Assembly: GCF_004833285.1 (NCBI RefSeq)
Contig: NZ_STFG01000015.1
Location: 32,749 to 96,748, forward strand
Source of the DNA: Lampropedia puyangensis
Lineage (GTDB): Bacteria > Pseudomonadota > Gammaproteobacteria > Burkholderiales > Burkholderiaceae_C
Length of the DNA stretch: 64,000 bases
Direction of reading: 5' to 3'
This document shows, one piece after another, positions 38,131 through 49,000 of this stretch (positions are counted from its first letter, which is position 1; every line of letters begins with the position of its first letter). Made by a program: the position numbers and the translations under genes. Below the pieces are notes generated by a model. The model did no database searches. It was not told the origin of the DNA and saw only the letters and a program-made list of their open reading frames with translations.

Positions 38131-38763
38131 TCAATGGGCCAGATGTAAGCCGCATTCGCGCCGGTCTTCACCTTTGGTGGGATCCACGTAGTCAAAGTTA
38201 TTGGGTAAGCCGTGTTGCTGGCAGTATTCGTGCAGGTCTTTTGCGCTCCAGTGCAGCAGCGGCGCTACCTTGATCAGCCCATCAGGGTTGATGCTCACCG
38301 GCTCCATTTGTGCTCGTACGGCTGAGTCGCTTGCGCGCAAGGCGGTAAACCACACTTGTGGGGCTGTTTCGCGCAGGGCGCGTGTGAACGGTTCGAGCTT
38401 TACCTCTTGGGTGAAGGCGGCGTGGCGGGGATCGTCCAGTGCGGGGGTGGCGCCATCAACAGCCTCTCGGTGCGCGCGTGAACGCAGGGGCAGATAAATG
38501 CGCAGATTCAGACCCAATTGCTTGGTCACTTGGTCGGCAAACTGGTACGTTGCTTCGGTGTTGTAGCCGTTGTCCATCCACACCACGGGCACGTCAGGTT
38601 GTATGCGCGAAACCATGTGCAAAATCACCGCTTCAAAAGGGCGGAAATTGGTGGTGACGATGGCGCGCTTACCCAAGCCTAATGCCCATGTGACCAAAGC
38701 GGGCGCATCGTGGCCAAGTGTTTGGTTGATTAGCGTCAGATCCAGTGTGTCGGCAGTGCTCAT
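38131..38763 (-). CDS. cysH: Phosphoadenylyl-sulfate reductase family protein
   Basis: Reduces activated sulfate to sulfite with thioredoxin-type reductant. 210 residues, with the catalytic C-terminal ECGLH (about 203-207) and VVWMDNGYNTEATYQFA. The CC...CxxC cluster ligands of [4Fe-4S] APS reductases are absent, so by family rules it should use PAPS, yet no APS kinase gene is in the cluster and CysN is not fused to one. The usual PP-loop SGGKDS is replaced by the diverged IVTTNFRPFEAV. The start overlaps the stop of the DUF934 gene (ATGA). Confidence 0.85.
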   Translation of the reverse strand: MSTADTLDLTLINQTLGHDAPALVTWALGLGKRAIVTTNFRPFEAVILHMVSRIQPDVPVVWMDNGYNTEATYQFADQVTKQLGLNLRIYLPLRSRAHREAVDGATPALDDPRHAAFTQEVKLEPFTRALRETAPQVWFTALRASDSAVRAQMEPVSINPDGLIKVAPLLHWSAKDLHEYCQQHGLPNNFDYVDPTKGEDRRECGLHLAH

Positions 38764-39167
38764 GCGGCCTCCGATGTGCCTTCGCGCAGAAAATGCGGCT
38801 TGTTGTTGAGGGCATCAGCCTGATAAAAGCCTTGCGAGAAACGCTCTAACTGGCGCTGGGCATCGGTAGGGTCAACGCCTTCTTTCAGAACGGCGGTGGA
38901 GAAGCCGCTGCGCTCCATTTGCAGCAGTTGGTCAATCAGCACATCACCTGTCGCGCGGATATCGCCCGAGAATTGGCGGCGACGGCGAAGCAGGTAGGCT
39001 TGGCTGAACGCACGGCCATCAGTGAATGCTGGGAAATCGAGGTCGATGCGGGTGACGCCTTCAAGTGGGGCGGCAAGGGCATCGGCATCGTTGGCCAGCA
39101 CCAGAATTTTTGTGTCGCCTTCATTTGGGGCCTGGTGCTGGTCGTGGGTGAGTACCTGTAAACGCAT
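38760..39167 (-). CDS. DUF934 family protein of the sulfite reductase operon
   Basis: The 135-residue cytosolic protein is of the DUF934 family, typically encoded between cysI and cysH in proteobacteria lacking cysJ. Landmarks are DFPAFTDGRAFSQAYLLR, ATGDVLIDQL and CGF-like GFSTAVL. It overlaps cysH by 4 bases (ATGA), so translation is coupled. Biochemical role is not established; context suggests help to sulfite reductase function or electron supply. Confidence 0.9.
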   Translation of the reverse strand: MRLQVLTHDQHQAPNEGDTKILVLANDADALAAPLEGVTRIDLDFPAFTDGRAFSQAYLLRRRRQFSGDIRATGDVLIDQLLQMERSGFSTAVLKEGVDPTDAQRQLERFSQGFYQADALNNKPHFLREGTSEAA

Positions 39168-39249
39168 GTTCGGGTTTTCTTTCAGACGCGCGGTGTTGGT
39201 TTAAGGCCAGTTCTTGCGCTAGCCGCCAATTCAGCGCGTGGTAGGTGTT

Positions 39250-41046
39250 TTACTCGGCAGTTGCCACTTCAGTTGATTCTGCTGCGGGGTGACGTGCTGC
39301 GGCTCCGGCTTCTTTGAAAGGTGCTACACCAACGCGGCGGGCGGTATCAATGAAATGTTCGCCGTTTTCGCGCAAGTCGCGGTAAGTTCTCAGTACGGCC
39401 TCAATCACGTCTGGCACTTCTGCTGCAGAAAAGGAGGGACCAATCACTTTGCCTGCTTGTGCCGGACCGGAGAGGTCTGCGCCGTCGGCGCCACCGACGG
39501 TGATTTGGTACCACTCCTTGCCATCCTTGTCGACACCCAAAATGCCAATATGCCCACTGTGGTGGTGGCCGCAGGAGTTGATGCAGCCGCTGATGTGCAG
39601 ATCGATATCGCCAATGTCATCGAGCTCGTCCAGATCTTGGTAGCGCTCAGTGATTACGGCTGCAATAGGCAGTGAACGGGCATTGGCCAAAGCACACAAA
39701 TCGCCGCCTGGGCAGGCAATCATGTCGGTGAGCAAGTCCACGTTTGTACTGGCCAAGCCCAATTCTTGCGCACGCAGCCACAGGGCATGCAATTGTGAAG
39801 CATGCACCCAAGGCAGCACGACGTTTTGATCGTGTGTGACGCGGGCTTCGCCTGCGGAGAATTGATCTACCAAATCGGCCAGTGCAAACATTTGCTCTGC
39901 CGATGCGTCGCCAGGGGCTTGCCCCACGCGCTTGAATGACAGGGTGACTGCCCGCAAAGCTGCTGTGCGGTGTGGGCGTACGTTGCGTTTGAGCCAGCGG
40001 GAAAATTTGGCGTCGCTGGCAGCTTGCTCTGCTAACAGTGCTGTGGCTGCTTCGCCGGTCAGTGTGGGGTAATGGCTCAGGTCAGGGTCTACAAAACAGG
40101 CCTTCACGCGTGCGAGTTCGGCATCAGGCACGGTGTGTGGACCGCCATCGACTTCTACAATCTGGCGGAACTCTTCTTCGACATCGTCGATGTATTGCTG
40201 GCCCTCTGATTTGACCAAAATCTTGATGCGGGCTTTGTATTTGTTGTCACGGCGGCCATGCTCGTTGTACACACGCACGATGGCCTCAATGTAGTTCATG
40301 ATCTGATTCCAGGGCAGGAAGTCCCGGATCGGTGTGCCGATAATGGGGGTGCGGCCCATGCCGCCGCCCACAAATACTTTGAAACCAACTTCTCCAGCCT
40401 CGTTTTTGACGAGGTGCAAGCCCACATCGTGCCAGCCAGTTGCTGCGCGGTCTTCCTTGGCGCCGCTGATGGCGATTTTGAATTTGCGTGGCAAGAAGGC
40501 GAATTCAGGGTGCAGGGTGGTCCATTGGCGCAAAATTTCTGCGTAGGGGCGAGGATCGACGATTTCATCCACAGCAACACCGGCTAGTGCATCCGTCGTG
40601 GTGTTACGAATGCAGTTTCCACTGGTTTGAATGCCGTGCAGGTTGACGCTGGCAAGCAAATCCATCACGTCCGCAGACTTGGACAGTGGAATCCAGTTGA
40701 ACTGGACATTCGTGCGTGTAGTGAAGTGGGCATAGTGCGTGGGCAAATACGTAGTGCCCATGGCTCCTTGCGTCTTCAAAGCCTCTTGGTATACCTGTGC
40801 TTCGGGGTCGTCGTATTCTTTGGCAATTTGTGCCAGTACACGCAATTGAGGCGCTGAAATCTCGCCATACGGCACAGCTACGCGCAGCATCGGGGCATAG
40901 CGCTGTACATACCAACCATTTTGCAAACGCAGCGGACGAAACTCTTCTTCGCTGATTTTGCCGTTTTGCCAGCGTTCGAGCTGGTCGCGGAACTGCTCTG
41001 AACGCTTGCGGACGAAGTCTTTATCGAAATCGGTGTATTGGTACAT
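39250..41046 (-). CDS. cysI: Sulfite reductase hemoprotein subunit
   Basis: Reduces sulfite to sulfide by six electrons at a siroheme-[4Fe-4S] centre. 598 residues with two tandem nitrite/sulfite-reductase halves. Cluster ligands are intact: ACPGGDLC (C-x5-C) and GCINSCGHHHSGHIG (C-x3-C). HYAHFTTRTNVQFNW and SGNCIRNTT are siroheme-binding segments. No cysJ flavoprotein gene is adjacent; instead fdxA and a ferredoxin-NADP reductase lie downstream on the same strand. First gene of the cys operon, with an AT-rich upstream region. Confidence 0.95.
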   Translation of the reverse strand: MYQYTDFDKDFVRKRSEQFRDQLERWQNGKISEEEFRPLRLQNGWYVQRYAPMLRVAVPYGEISAPQLRVLAQIAKEYDDPEAQVYQEALKTQGAMGTTYLPTHYAHFTTRTNVQFNWIPLSKSADVMDLLASVNLHGIQTSGNCIRNTTTDALAGVAVDEIVDPRPYAEILRQWTTLHPEFAFLPRKFKIAISGAKEDRAATGWHDVGLHLVKNEAGEVGFKVFVGGGMGRTPIIGTPIRDFLPWNQIMNYIEAIVRVYNEHGRRDNKYKARIKILVKSEGQQYIDDVEEEFRQIVEVDGGPHTVPDAELARVKACFVDPDLSHYPTLTGEAATALLAEQAASDAKFSRWLKRNVRPHRTAALRAVTLSFKRVGQAPGDASAEQMFALADLVDQFSAGEARVTHDQNVVLPWVHASQLHALWLRAQELGLASTNVDLLTDMIACPGGDLCALANARSLPIAAVITERYQDLDELDDIGDIDLHISGCINSCGHHHSGHIGILGVDKDGKEWYQITVGGADGADLSGPAQAGKVIGPSFSAAEVPDVIEAVLRTYRDLRENGEHFIDTARRVGVAPFKEAGAAARHPAAESTEVATAE

Positions 41047-41370
41047 GGGGAGTCGCTGGCTATCGTTTTGTATACGTAAGGATCAGGTGGCGTTGGCAGG
41101 CATGTAAGGCAGATGTTCCATGCGCCACCAGTTGATCAGGGCGCTACTGTAGCAACGCTGCCTTCTATTTCAAAAGAATGATTTGTCTGATATGTATATT
41201 TAAAAAAGAATATAAGAGGGCATGTCTAGATGCGATTTTGAGGAACTAGATGGACGTGCTGCAGTAAAAGCAAAGCCCGAACTGGGCAAAGCCAATTCGG
41301 GCTTGTAAGTACGCCTACTGCTTGAATACACAAGGATTTTTGTGTTCAAGCAGAGGGGGTTACGAATGGT
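41047..41370. other. Intergenic region: cysI promoter side and hairpins
   Basis: 324 bases. The AT-rich stretch 41190-41216 upstream of cysI carries, on minus, TTATATTCTT (plus 41206-41215), shared with the metQ upstream region. AAGCCCGAA (41273-41281) and TTCGGGCTT (41296-41304) form a 9-bp stem that reads, on minus, into tgcttttact and may terminate the SYLF gene. A further imperfect hairpin lies at 41316-41347. Confidence 0.5.
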
Positions 41371-41958
41371 TTATGGGTTTTTGACGGGCGTGATGCGTGC
41401 GCCTTGCAGGGACACGCCTGCTTCCAGACCGACATTGGTCAACACAAAGCTGGTCACCGGTGTCGTTGCGGTGGTTGAATCCAAGCTTCCGTTGGCCCCG
41501 ACACGACCTAATGCGACAGAAGCATCGCCACCAACTGACCAGCCGTCGCCCTTGAGAAATTCGTTGAGCGCGCCTTTGGTGTTGAAGACATAGATCACTG
41601 CTTTGGACTGCCCGCCTGCTTGCCAGCCAATTGAGGCGGCCGTAGTGGCGTAATAGCCCTTGTTAGTGGTGCCCACGCGCAAAACTCCGCGGCCATGTTC
41701 TGCGCCGATGACGAAGCTGCCACCAATGACGGAAGGGAACACCAGTACGCCGGCAGAGCGTGCTACCAGCTCTTTACTGCCTGGTACTGATTCATAGAGG
41801 CGTTCAAGTGCCGCATTGGCGCGGGTGTTGATGGAGGTGCTGTCCATACGCGGGGCATCATTCAGGCCTGGCTGCGTTGTGGTACAGGCTACCATGGTCA
41901 GGCTGCTGATCGCAATGGTTGCTGCAACGGTCATCGTACGGATATTCAATGGACGCAT
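41371..41958 (-). CDS. SYLF-domain (Ysc84-like) lipoprotein
   Basis: The 195-residue lipoprotein has a signal peptide ending at a lipobox (LTMVAC, about residue 24). The mature part is a SYLF/Ysc84 domain: SAGVLVFPSVIGGSFVIGAEHGRGVLR, then YYATTAASIGWQAGGQSKAVIYVF. Eukaryotic SYLF proteins bind phosphoinositides; bacterial members are periplasmic and of unknown role. GGGAGA lies 6 bases before the ATG. Monocistronic between cysI and gltD. Confidence 0.9.
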   Translation of the reverse strand: MRPLNIRTMTVAATIAISSLTMVACTTTQPGLNDAPRMDSTSINTRANAALERLYESVPGSKELVARSAGVLVFPSVIGGSFVIGAEHGRGVLRVGTTNKGYYATTAASIGWQAGGQSKAVIYVFNTKGALNEFLKGDGWSVGGDASVALGRVGANGSLDSTTATTPVTSFVLTNVGLEAGVSLQGARITPVKNP

Positions 41959-42205
41959 AACATTCTCCCTTGTTGTGGATCGTTGGAGCGGCTGTTCCAA
42001 CGTTTTAAATTTACGCGGTTTAAAGTCACTTGTCATATGGAATGTGAATCTTGTGTAATCCGGGACATGCGTTCGAGTAGCCATGGTGGCGCTGCTACGT
42101 AGGCTGCAAATAAGGTTGTATTCTGGCTTTGAGGCTAGGGATGCACAGCATCTCCATAAAATGGAGTTGCGGATTGTTGCGCATTTCGCTTTTTGTTGAG
42201 CAAAG

Positions 42206-42239
42206 AAAAAGCCATGCGTTGGCAATCAAGCATGGCTTT
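42206..42239 (-). terminator. Terminator of the gltBD operon
   Basis: AAAAGCCATGC (42207-42217) and GCATGGCTTT (42230-42239) form a 10-bp stem. On the minus strand a TTTTTC run follows. It lies about 50 bases after the gltD stop. Confidence 0.85.
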
Positions 42240-42287
42240 GAGAATGGCCGGTGTATTCCTAGTGGGACACACCTTGGGCGCAACGGC

Positions 42288-43763
42288 TTATCTGGGCAGC
42301 TCGCTGGCGCCCATCAGAAACTCGTCGACAGCACGAGCGGCTTGGCGGCCCTCGCGAATGGCCCAAACAACCAGCGATTGACCGCGACGAATATCGCCTG
42401 CGGCAAACAGTTTGGGCACATTGGTGGAATAACCTCCAATGAAGTCAGTGCTGGCGCGGGCATTGCCACGTGGGTCGGTATCTACGCCAAAGGCCTTGAG
42501 CACACTTTGCACAGGGCTGACAAAGCCCATGGCCAAAAATACCATATCGGCTTTGAGTACTTGCTCGCTGCCTGGCACTTCAGTCATTTTGCCGTCTTGC
42601 CACTCCAAACGCACTGTTTTGACCGCGGTTAGTTTTCCTTTTTCACCAATAAACTCTTTGGTGCCGATGGCAAATTCACGCACTGCGCCTTCTTCATGGC
42701 TAGAGCTGGTGCGCAGCTTGATCGGCCAGTAGGGCCACACCAAGGGCTTGTTTTCCTGTTCTGGTGGCATGGGCATGAGTTCAAACTGGGTCACGCTGGC
42801 AGCGCCGTGGCGGTTGCTGGTGCCTACGCAGTCACTGCCGGTATCGCCCCCGCCAATGACAATCACATGCTTGCCATCGGCGCGCAGTTGGTCTTTCAGC
42901 TTGTCGCCAGCATTGACCTTGTTTTGCTGCGGCAGGAACTCCATGGCGAAGTGCACGCCTTCAAGATCACGCCCCGGCACGGGCAGGTCGCGGCTTTGTT
43001 CTGCGCCGCCGGTGAGCAGCACGGCATCGAATTCAGCCATCAGGGTTTCTGGGGCAATGGTTTCTTTGGCCCAGTTGGTGACTTTGCTGTCCTTGCCCAA
43101 ACCGTCTTTGCCGGCAATCAGTACGCTGGTACGAATTTTTACGCCTTCGGCTTCGAGCTGTTTGACGCGGCGGTCGATATGGCTTTTCTCAAGCTTGAAG
43201 TCGGGGATGCCATAGCGCAGCAGGCCGCCTACACGGTCATTTTTCTCAAAGAGGGTGACATCATGGCCTGCACGCGCCAGTTGCTGTGCCGCCGCTAAGC
43301 CAGCAGGGCCTGCACCCACAACGGCCACGCTCTTGCCCGTTTTGAATTTGGCTGGTTGAGGCTTGACCCAACCTTCCTCGTAGGCGCGATCAATGATGGC
43401 GTGCTCAATGCTTTTGATGCCGATTGGATCATTATTGATATTCAACACGCAAGCTGCTTCACAGGGGGCAGGGCAAATACGGCCCGTGAATTCTGGGAAG
43501 TTATTGGTGCTGTGCAGCACTTCAATGGCGGCGCGCCAATCCTGGTGGTATACCAAGTCATTGAAGTCGGGGATGATGTTATTGACCGGGCAGCCGTTGT
43601 TGCAAAACGGTGTGCCGCAGTCCATGCAACGAGCGCCTTGAATTTTGGCTTGTGAGTCGTTGAGCGCAATCACGAACTCTTTGTAGTCCTTCAGGCGCTT
43701 TTCAACCGGGAGATAGCCTTCATCAATCCGGTCGTATTCCAGAAAACCAGTGGTTTTTCCCAT
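42288..43763 (-). CDS. gltD: Glutamate synthase small subunit
   Basis: NADPH-oxidising beta subunit of glutamate synthase, 491 residues. The N-terminal cysteine set ([20 protein letters not shown] and [11 protein letters not shown]) holds the [4Fe-4S] clusters, followed by an FAD motif [19 protein letters not shown], an NADPH motif [20 protein letters not shown] and the FAD-closing [18 protein letters not shown]. Transcribed 77 bases after gltB. Confidence 0.97.
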   Translation of the reverse strand: MGKTTGFLEYDRIDEGYLPVEKRLKDYKEFVIALNDSQAKIQGARCMDCGTPFCNNGCPVNNIIPDFNDLVYHQDWRAAIEVLHSTNNFPEFTGRICPAPCEAACVLNINNDPIGIKSIEHAIIDRAYEEGWVKPQPAKFKTGKSVAVVGAGPAGLAAAQQLARAGHDVTLFEKNDRVGGLLRYGIPDFKLEKSHIDRRVKQLEAEGVKIRTSVLIAGKDGLGKDSKVTNWAKETIAPETLMAEFDAVLLTGGAEQSRDLPVPGRDLEGVHFAMEFLPQQNKVNAGDKLKDQLRADGKHVIVIGGGDTGSDCVGTSNRHGAASVTQFELMPMPPEQENKPLVWPYWPIKLRTSSSHEEGAVREFAIGTKEFIGEKGKLTAVKTVRLEWQDGKMTEVPGSEQVLKADMVFLAMGFVSPVQSVLKAFGVDTDPRGNARASTDFIGGYSTNVPKLFAAGDIRRGQSLVVWAIREGRQAARAVDEFLMGASELPR

Positions 43764-43840
43764 TTTACGAATCCTTGTTCATCGTGGCACATGCGGTCAG
43801 CGCGCGATGCGCTGCTGACCGTTTTTGCCGTGTGGTTCTT

Positions 43841-46800
43841 TTATTTGGCAGAAGCTTCTGTTTTGCCTGACTTGCGCTTGGCGGTAGCAGGCTTGTCGGC
43901 TTTTTCTGTGGTTTCTTGCACGCCACTGTTGATGGCTACTGCAGCACCTTCTTCACGCAGTTGGCGACGCTCGTACAACTCGGCCAAGGCACGTTTGTAT
44001 TCGCTTGGGAATACCTTGACGAATTTGGTGCGGGCTGTTTGCCAGTTGTCGAGCAAGTCGCGCGCACGGCGGCTGCCAGTCCACTTGTTGTGGGCTTCCA
44101 GCAAAGCGCGCAACTGTTTGTCGTCTGTTTGGTCTTTGTGCCAGATATTGCGGTTGATTTGTGTGATGTGTTCTTCGTGCGGAAGCACGCGCTCTAAGGC
44201 TACAGAAGCGGTATTGCAGCGATTGGCGAATTGGCCGTCTTCGTCATAGACGTAAGCGACGCCGCCGCTCATGCCTGCTGCAAAGTTGCGACCAGTCTTG
44301 CCCAGAACAACGACGGTACCACCGGTCATGTATTCGCAGCCGTGGTCCCCCACGCCTTCGACCACCGCTGTGGCGCCAGACAGGCGCACCGCAAAGCGCT
44401 CGCCTCCTACACCAGAAAAGTAGGCCTCACCACTGGTTGCACCGAAAAGAACGGTGTTGCCGATGATGGTGTTTTTCGCTGCTTCGCCGCGGAACTCCAG
44501 ATTTGGGCGCACCACGATGCGACCGCCTGAGAGGCCTTTGCCGGTGTAGTCGTTGGCCTCGCCAATCAAATACAGTGTGATCCCGTTGGTGAGGAATGCG
44601 CCAAAAGATTGACCGCCTACGCCCTCAAGCTGGATGCGGATGGTGTCGTCGGGCAGACCTTCTGGGTGCGCGCGCGTCACCGCTCCAGAGAGCATGGCCC
44701 CCACGGTGCGATTGACGTTGTGGGCCACTTCAATGAAGCGCACACGCTCGCCTTTTTCAATCGCAGGTAGGCTGCGCTCAATCAGTTTATTGTCCAGCGC
44801 TTTGTCCAGACCGTGGTCTTGCGTGTCAACATGGTAGCGGGGCACTTCTGCCGGCACATTGGGTTGCGCGAACAGGCGAGAGAAGTCCAAGCCTTGGGCT
44901 TTCCAGTGGTCCACCCCCTTGCGGGTGTCGAGCAGGTCAGAGCGGCCAATCAGCTCGTCGAACTTGCGAATGCCCAACTGGGCCATGATTTGGCGCACTT
45001 CTTCAGCTACAAAGAAGAAGTAGTTCACCACATGCTCAGGCTTGCCTGAGAATTTGCGGCGCAAAACGGGGTCTTGTGTAGCCACACCAACTGGGCAGGT
45101 GTTGAGATGGCATTTGCGCATCATGATGCAGCCTTCAACCACCAGCGGTGCGGTGGCGAAACCGAATTCATCGGCACCCAATAAGGCGCCAATCACGACG
45201 TCACGGCCCGTTTTCATCTGTCCGTCAGCCTGTACGCGAATGCGGCCGCGCAGGCGGTTGAGTACCAGCGTTTGCTGGGTTTCAGCCAGACCAATCTCCC
45301 ATGGGCCGCCTGCGTGCTTGATCGAAGACCAAGGCGATGCGCCGGTACCACCGTCGTGGCCAGCGATCACCAGGTGGTCGCTCTTGCACTTGGTCACCCC
45401 AGCAGCCACGGTGCCCACGCCGACTTCAGCGACCAGTTTGGTTGAGATGGATGCGTGTGGGGCGACGTTTTTCAAGTCGTGGATCAGCTGGGCCAAGTCC
45501 TCGATCGAGTAAATGTCGTGGTGCGGAGGTGGCGAGATCAAACCCACGCCTGGTACGGAGTGGCGCAATTTGCCGATGTAGTCGGATACTTTTCCGCCTG
45601 GCAACTGGCCGCCTTCGCCAGGCTTGGCGCCTTGTGCCATTTTGATCTGGATCTGATCGGCGCTGCTGAGGTATTCAGCGGTTACGCCGAAACGGCCAGA
45701 AGCCACTTGCTTGATGCGGCTGCGCAGTGAGTCGCCATCTTGCAGAGGCAAGTCGATTTCGACGTTCGCATCGCCAATGACGCTCTTGAGCGATTCGCCA
45801 GCCTTGATTGGAATGCCTTTGAGTTCGTTGCGGTAACGGTGTTCATCTTCGCCGCCTTCACCCGTATTGCTCTTGCCGCCAATGCGGTTCATGGCAATGG
45901 CCAGGGTGGCGTGGGCTTCGGTGGAGATCGAACCCATGGACATTGCGCCAGTGGCGAAACGCTTGACGATTTCGCTGGCCGCTTCTACTTCTTCCACGGC
46001 AATGGCTTTGGACTGGTCGATTTTGAATTCGAACAGGCCACGCAAAGTCATCAGGCGACGGCTTTGGTCGTTGACCAGTTGCGCGTATTCTTTGTAGGTG
46101 TTGAAGCTGTTGGCACGGGTGGAGTGCTGCAGCTTGGCAATCATGTCGGGGGTCCACATGTGCTCTTCACCACGGGCGCGCCATGCGTATTCGCCACCTG
46201 CATCCAGCATGTGTTCCAGTACCGGGTTGTTGCTGTATGCGGCTTGGTGTTGGCGAATGGTTTCTTCGGCAATCTGGAACACGCCAATACCTTCTACACG
46301 GCTTTGGGTGCCTGTGAAGTATTTGGCCACGGTTTCGCTGTTGATCCCAACGGCCTCAAACAGCTGTGCGCCGCAATAGCTCATGTAGGTGGATACGCCC
46401 ATCTTCGACATGATCTTCGAGAGGCCTTTGCCAATCGCTTTGATGTAGTGGTAGATGGCGTTGTCTGCAGAGAGGTCGCCCGGCAAGTCTTTGTGCATGG
46501 ACTGCAGGGTTTCCATCGCCAAGTATGGGTGAACCGCTTCAGCACCATAGCCAGCCAACACGGCAAAGTGATGCACTTCGCGGGCGGTGCCGGTTTCCAC
46601 CACCAAGCCTGTGGTCGTGCGCAGACCTTCCCGAATCAAATGCTGGTGAATGGCCGACAGTGCCAGTAGGGCAGGGATGGCCACTTGGTCTTCTGAGGCG
46701 TTGCGGTCACTCAAGATCAGGATGTTGGCGCCATCTTTGAGTGCATCAACGGCACGGGCGCACAGCGACGCGAGTTTGGCTTCCACGCCATCTTTGCCCC

Positions 46801-48637
46801 AAGCCAGCGGGTAGATGATGTCCAGCACCGCACTTTTGAATTTGCCATTGGTGAGCGCCTCAATGTTGCGCAGCTTGGCAATGCCCTCAAAGTCGAGGAT
46901 AGGCTGGGTCACCTCCAAACGCATCGGCGGATTGACCTGGTTGATATCGAGCAGGTTGGGTTTTGGCCCAATAAAGGACACCAGAGACATCACAATCGCT
47001 TCGCGAATGGGATCAATCGGTGGATTGGTTACCTGCGCGAACAACTGGCGGAAATAGTTGTACAGCGGCTTGCTGCGGCCAGACAGGACAGCCAGTGGGC
47101 TGTCATTGCCCATGGAGCCAATTCCTTCTTCGCCATTGGTGGCCATGGGGGCCAACACGAATTTGATGTCTTCCTGTGTGAAGCCGAACTGTTGCTGGCG
47201 TTTGAGTAAAGACGCAGCGTCGGCGGCAGGGGCCTGTGCGGGTGTTTGCGAAGGCGCATCTACGCTATCGAGTTTGATGCGTAGATTGTCGTTCCACTGC
47301 TTATAAGGTTTGGTGTTGACGATGTTGGCTTTGAGCTCGTCGTCATCAATCATGCGGCCTTGTTCGAGGTCAATGAGCAGCATTTTTCCTGGTTGCAGGC
47401 GCCATTTGCGCACGACCTTGTTATCAGGAATAGGCAGTACGCCTGCTTCAGAGCCCAAAATCACTAAGTCATCGTCCGTGACCCAATAGCGGGCGGGGCG
47501 CAGGCCGTTGCGATCCAAGGTGGCGCCAATTTGGCGGCCATCGGTGAACACGACGGATGCGGGGCCATCCCAAGGCTCCAGCATGGCTGCATGGTATTCA
47601 TAGAACGCGCGGCGGCGCTCGTCCATGGTTTCGTGCTGTTCCCAAGGCTCAGGGATCATCATCATCATGGCTTGGCTGATGGAGTAGCCAGCCATCGTCA
47701 GCAATTCCAGGCAGTTGTCGAACGTTGCGGTGTCAGACTGATCGGCAAAGCTGATTGGGTAGAGCTTTTTCAGGTCGTCGCCCAGCACTGGCGATGCCAT
47801 CACGCCTTCGCGGGCGCGCATCCAGTTGTAGTTGCCCTTGACTGTGTTGATCTCGCCGTTGTGGGCGACATAACGGTAAGGGTGTGCCAATGGCCATTCA
47901 GGGAAGGTGTTGGTGGAGAAGCGCTGGTGTACCAGACCGATGGCGGAGATGCAGCGAGCATCTTGCAGGTCGAGGTAGTACTGGCCCACTTGGTCGGCCA
48001 GCAGTAAGCCTTTGTAGACCACGGTGCGGGTGCTCATGCTGGGCACATAATATTCTTTGCTGTGCTTGAGCTTGAGTGCCTGAATATTGGCGCTGGCGGT
48101 TTTGCGGATGACGTAGAGTTTGCGCTCCAGTGCATCTTGTACGATGACATCGCCACCACGGCCAATGAACACTTGGCGCAAGATAGGTTCTTTTTCGCGC
48201 ACCGCTGGTGACATCGGCATATCGCGGTTGACTGGCACATCGCGCCAGCCCAGCAATACTTGACCTTCAGCCTTGATGGCACGTTCCATCTCTTGCTCGC
48301 AGGCGCGGCGTGAAGCATGCTCTTTTGGCAAGAAAATCATGCCCACACCGTATTCACCGGCTGGTGGCAATGTCACGCCTTGCTCGGCCATCTCTTCTCG
48401 GTAGAGCTGATCAGGAATCTGAATCAGAATGCCTGCGCCATCGCCCATCAGCGGGTCTGCCCCGACGGCGCCGCGGTGGTCGATATTGATCAGAATCTGC
48501 AACGCCTGCGTGACGATGTCATGGCGTTTTTCGCCCTTAATATGGGCAACGAAGCCGACGCCGCAGGCGTCGTGTTCATTCGACGGGGAATACAGCCCCT
48601 GATCTTGCAGGTGCTGCAATTCTGACGCCTTGGTCAT
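43841..48637 (-). CDS. gltB: Glutamate synthase large subunit
   Basis: Makes two glutamates from glutamine and 2-oxoglutarate. 1598 residues, slightly longer than the E. coli subunit. The class-II amidotransferase domain would begin at Cys 25 ([10 protein letters not shown]) after a propeptide. The FMN/synthase domain includes [21 protein letters not shown] and the [3Fe-4S] site [15 protein letters not shown], and the C-terminal beta-helix domain GxxGGxxxG repeats follow. The C-terminus is a Lys/Ala-rich tail. A hairpin sits in its leader at 48681-48711. Confidence 0.97.
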   Translation of the reverse strand: MTKASELQHLQDQGLYSPSNEHDACGVGFVAHIKGEKRHDIVTQALQILINIDHRGAVGADPLMGDGAGILIQIPDQLYREEMAEQGVTLPPAGEYGVGMIFLPKEHASRRACEQEMERAIKAEGQVLLGWRDVPVNRDMPMSPAVREKEPILRQVFIGRGGDVIVQDALERKLYVIRKTASANIQALKLKHSKEYYVPSMSTRTVVYKGLLLADQVGQYYLDLQDARCISAIGLVHQRFSTNTFPEWPLAHPYRYVAHNGEINTVKGNYNWMRAREGVMASPVLGDDLKKLYPISFADQSDTATFDNCLELLTMAGYSISQAMMMMIPEPWEQHETMDERRRAFYEYHAAMLEPWDGPASVVFTDGRQIGATLDRNGLRPARYWVTDDDLVILGSEAGVLPIPDNKVVRKWRLQPGKMLLIDLEQGRMIDDDELKANIVNTKPYKQWNDNLRIKLDSVDAPSQTPAQAPAADAASLLKRQQQFGFTQEDIKFVLAPMATNGEEGIGSMGNDSPLAVLSGRSKPLYNYFRQLFAQVTNPPIDPIREAIVMSLVSFIGPKPNLLDINQVNPPMRLEVTQPILDFEGIAKLRNIEALTNGKFKSAVLDIIYPLAWGKDGVEAKLASLCARAVDALKDGANILILSDRNASEDQVAIPALLALSAIHQHLIREGLRTTTGLVVETGTAREVHHFAVLAGYGAEAVHPYLAMETLQSMHKDLPGDLSADNAIYHYIKAIGKGLSKIMSKMGVSTYMSYCGAQLFEAVGINSETVAKYFTGTQSRVEGIGVFQIAEETIRQHQAAYSNNPVLEHMLDAGGEYAWRARGEEHMWTPDMIAKLQHSTRANSFNTYKEYAQLVNDQSRRLMTLRGLFEFKIDQSKAIAVEEVEAASEIVKRFATGAMSMGSISTEAHATLAIAMNRIGGKSNTGEGGEDEHRYRNELKGIPIKAGESLKSVIGDANVEIDLPLQDGDSLRSRIKQVASGRFGVTAEYLSSADQIQIKMAQGAKPGEGGQLPGGKVSDYIGKLRHSVPGVGLISPPPHHDIYSIEDLAQLIHDLKNVAPHASISTKLVAEVGVGTVAAGVTKCKSDHLVIAGHDGGTGASPWSSIKHAGGPWEIGLAETQQTLVLNRLRGRIRVQADGQMKTGRDVVIGALLGADEFGFATAPLVVEGCIMMRKCHLNTCPVGVATQDPVLRRKFSGKPEHVVNYFFFVAEEVRQIMAQLGIRKFDELIGRSDLLDTRKGVDHWKAQGLDFSRLFAQPNVPAEVPRYHVDTQDHGLDKALDNKLIERSLPAIEKGERVRFIEVAHNVNRTVGAMLSGAVTRAHPEGLPDDTIRIQLEGVGGQSFGAFLTNGITLYLIGEANDYTGKGLSGGRIVVRPNLEFRGEAAKNTIIGNTVLFGATSGEAYFSGVGGERFAVRLSGATAVVEGVGDHGCEYMTGGTVVVLGKTGRNFAAGMSGGVAYVYDEDGQFANRCNTASVALERVLPHEEHITQINRNIWHKDQTDDKQLRALLEAHNKWTGSRRARDLLDNWQTARTKFVKVFPSEYKRALAELYERRQLREEGAAVAINSGVQETTEKADKPATAKRKSGKTEASAK

Positions 48638-48680
48638 GGCGTACTCCTTACTTCTTGATGTTCATTCGTGGGGTGATCAT

Positions 48681-48711
48681 GTGCAATCAACCGAATGCGG
48701 TTTTATTGCAC
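48681..48711 (-). promoter_or_regulatory. Extended hairpin in the gltB leader
   Basis: GTGCAAT (48681-48687) pairs with ATTGCAC (48705-48711), and inside it AACCG (48689-48693) pairs with CGGTT (48698-48702) around the loop AATG. It lies 44 bases upstream of the gltB start. No T run follows on minus, so it is not a terminator; it may be an operator or a leader RNA hairpin. Confidence 0.45.
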
Positions 48712-48881
48712 GATGTCGGAGTCGGAGAATACGCTTGGTTTTTCTGCTTTGCAAGAAAATAAAACGGGGTCGGATATGTTTGAATTTTTGTTGTTGTGAA
48801 ATTTCTATAAATGGGGACATGTATGTGTTTGATGGATATTTGTGATTGATTTTTATTGTTATTTAGAAAGCGTATGGCAAT

Positions 48882-48904
48882 AAAAAAAGCCCCGTACGGG
48901 GCTT
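48882..48904 (-). terminator. Terminator of phoH (minus strand)
   Basis: AAGCCCCG-TACGGGGCTT (48887-48904) is a perfect palindrome, and on minus it runs into seven T (plus A run 48882-48888). It lies about 100 bases after the phoH stop. Confidence 0.85.
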
Positions 48905-49000
48905 GTTGGGAAAAGGGGCGATGGATGCAACCAAACATTGTTAGTGCTATGTGTGGGTGTTCATCCAATCGGTTTCGAAAAAGCAGCGTGTGCAGATTTT

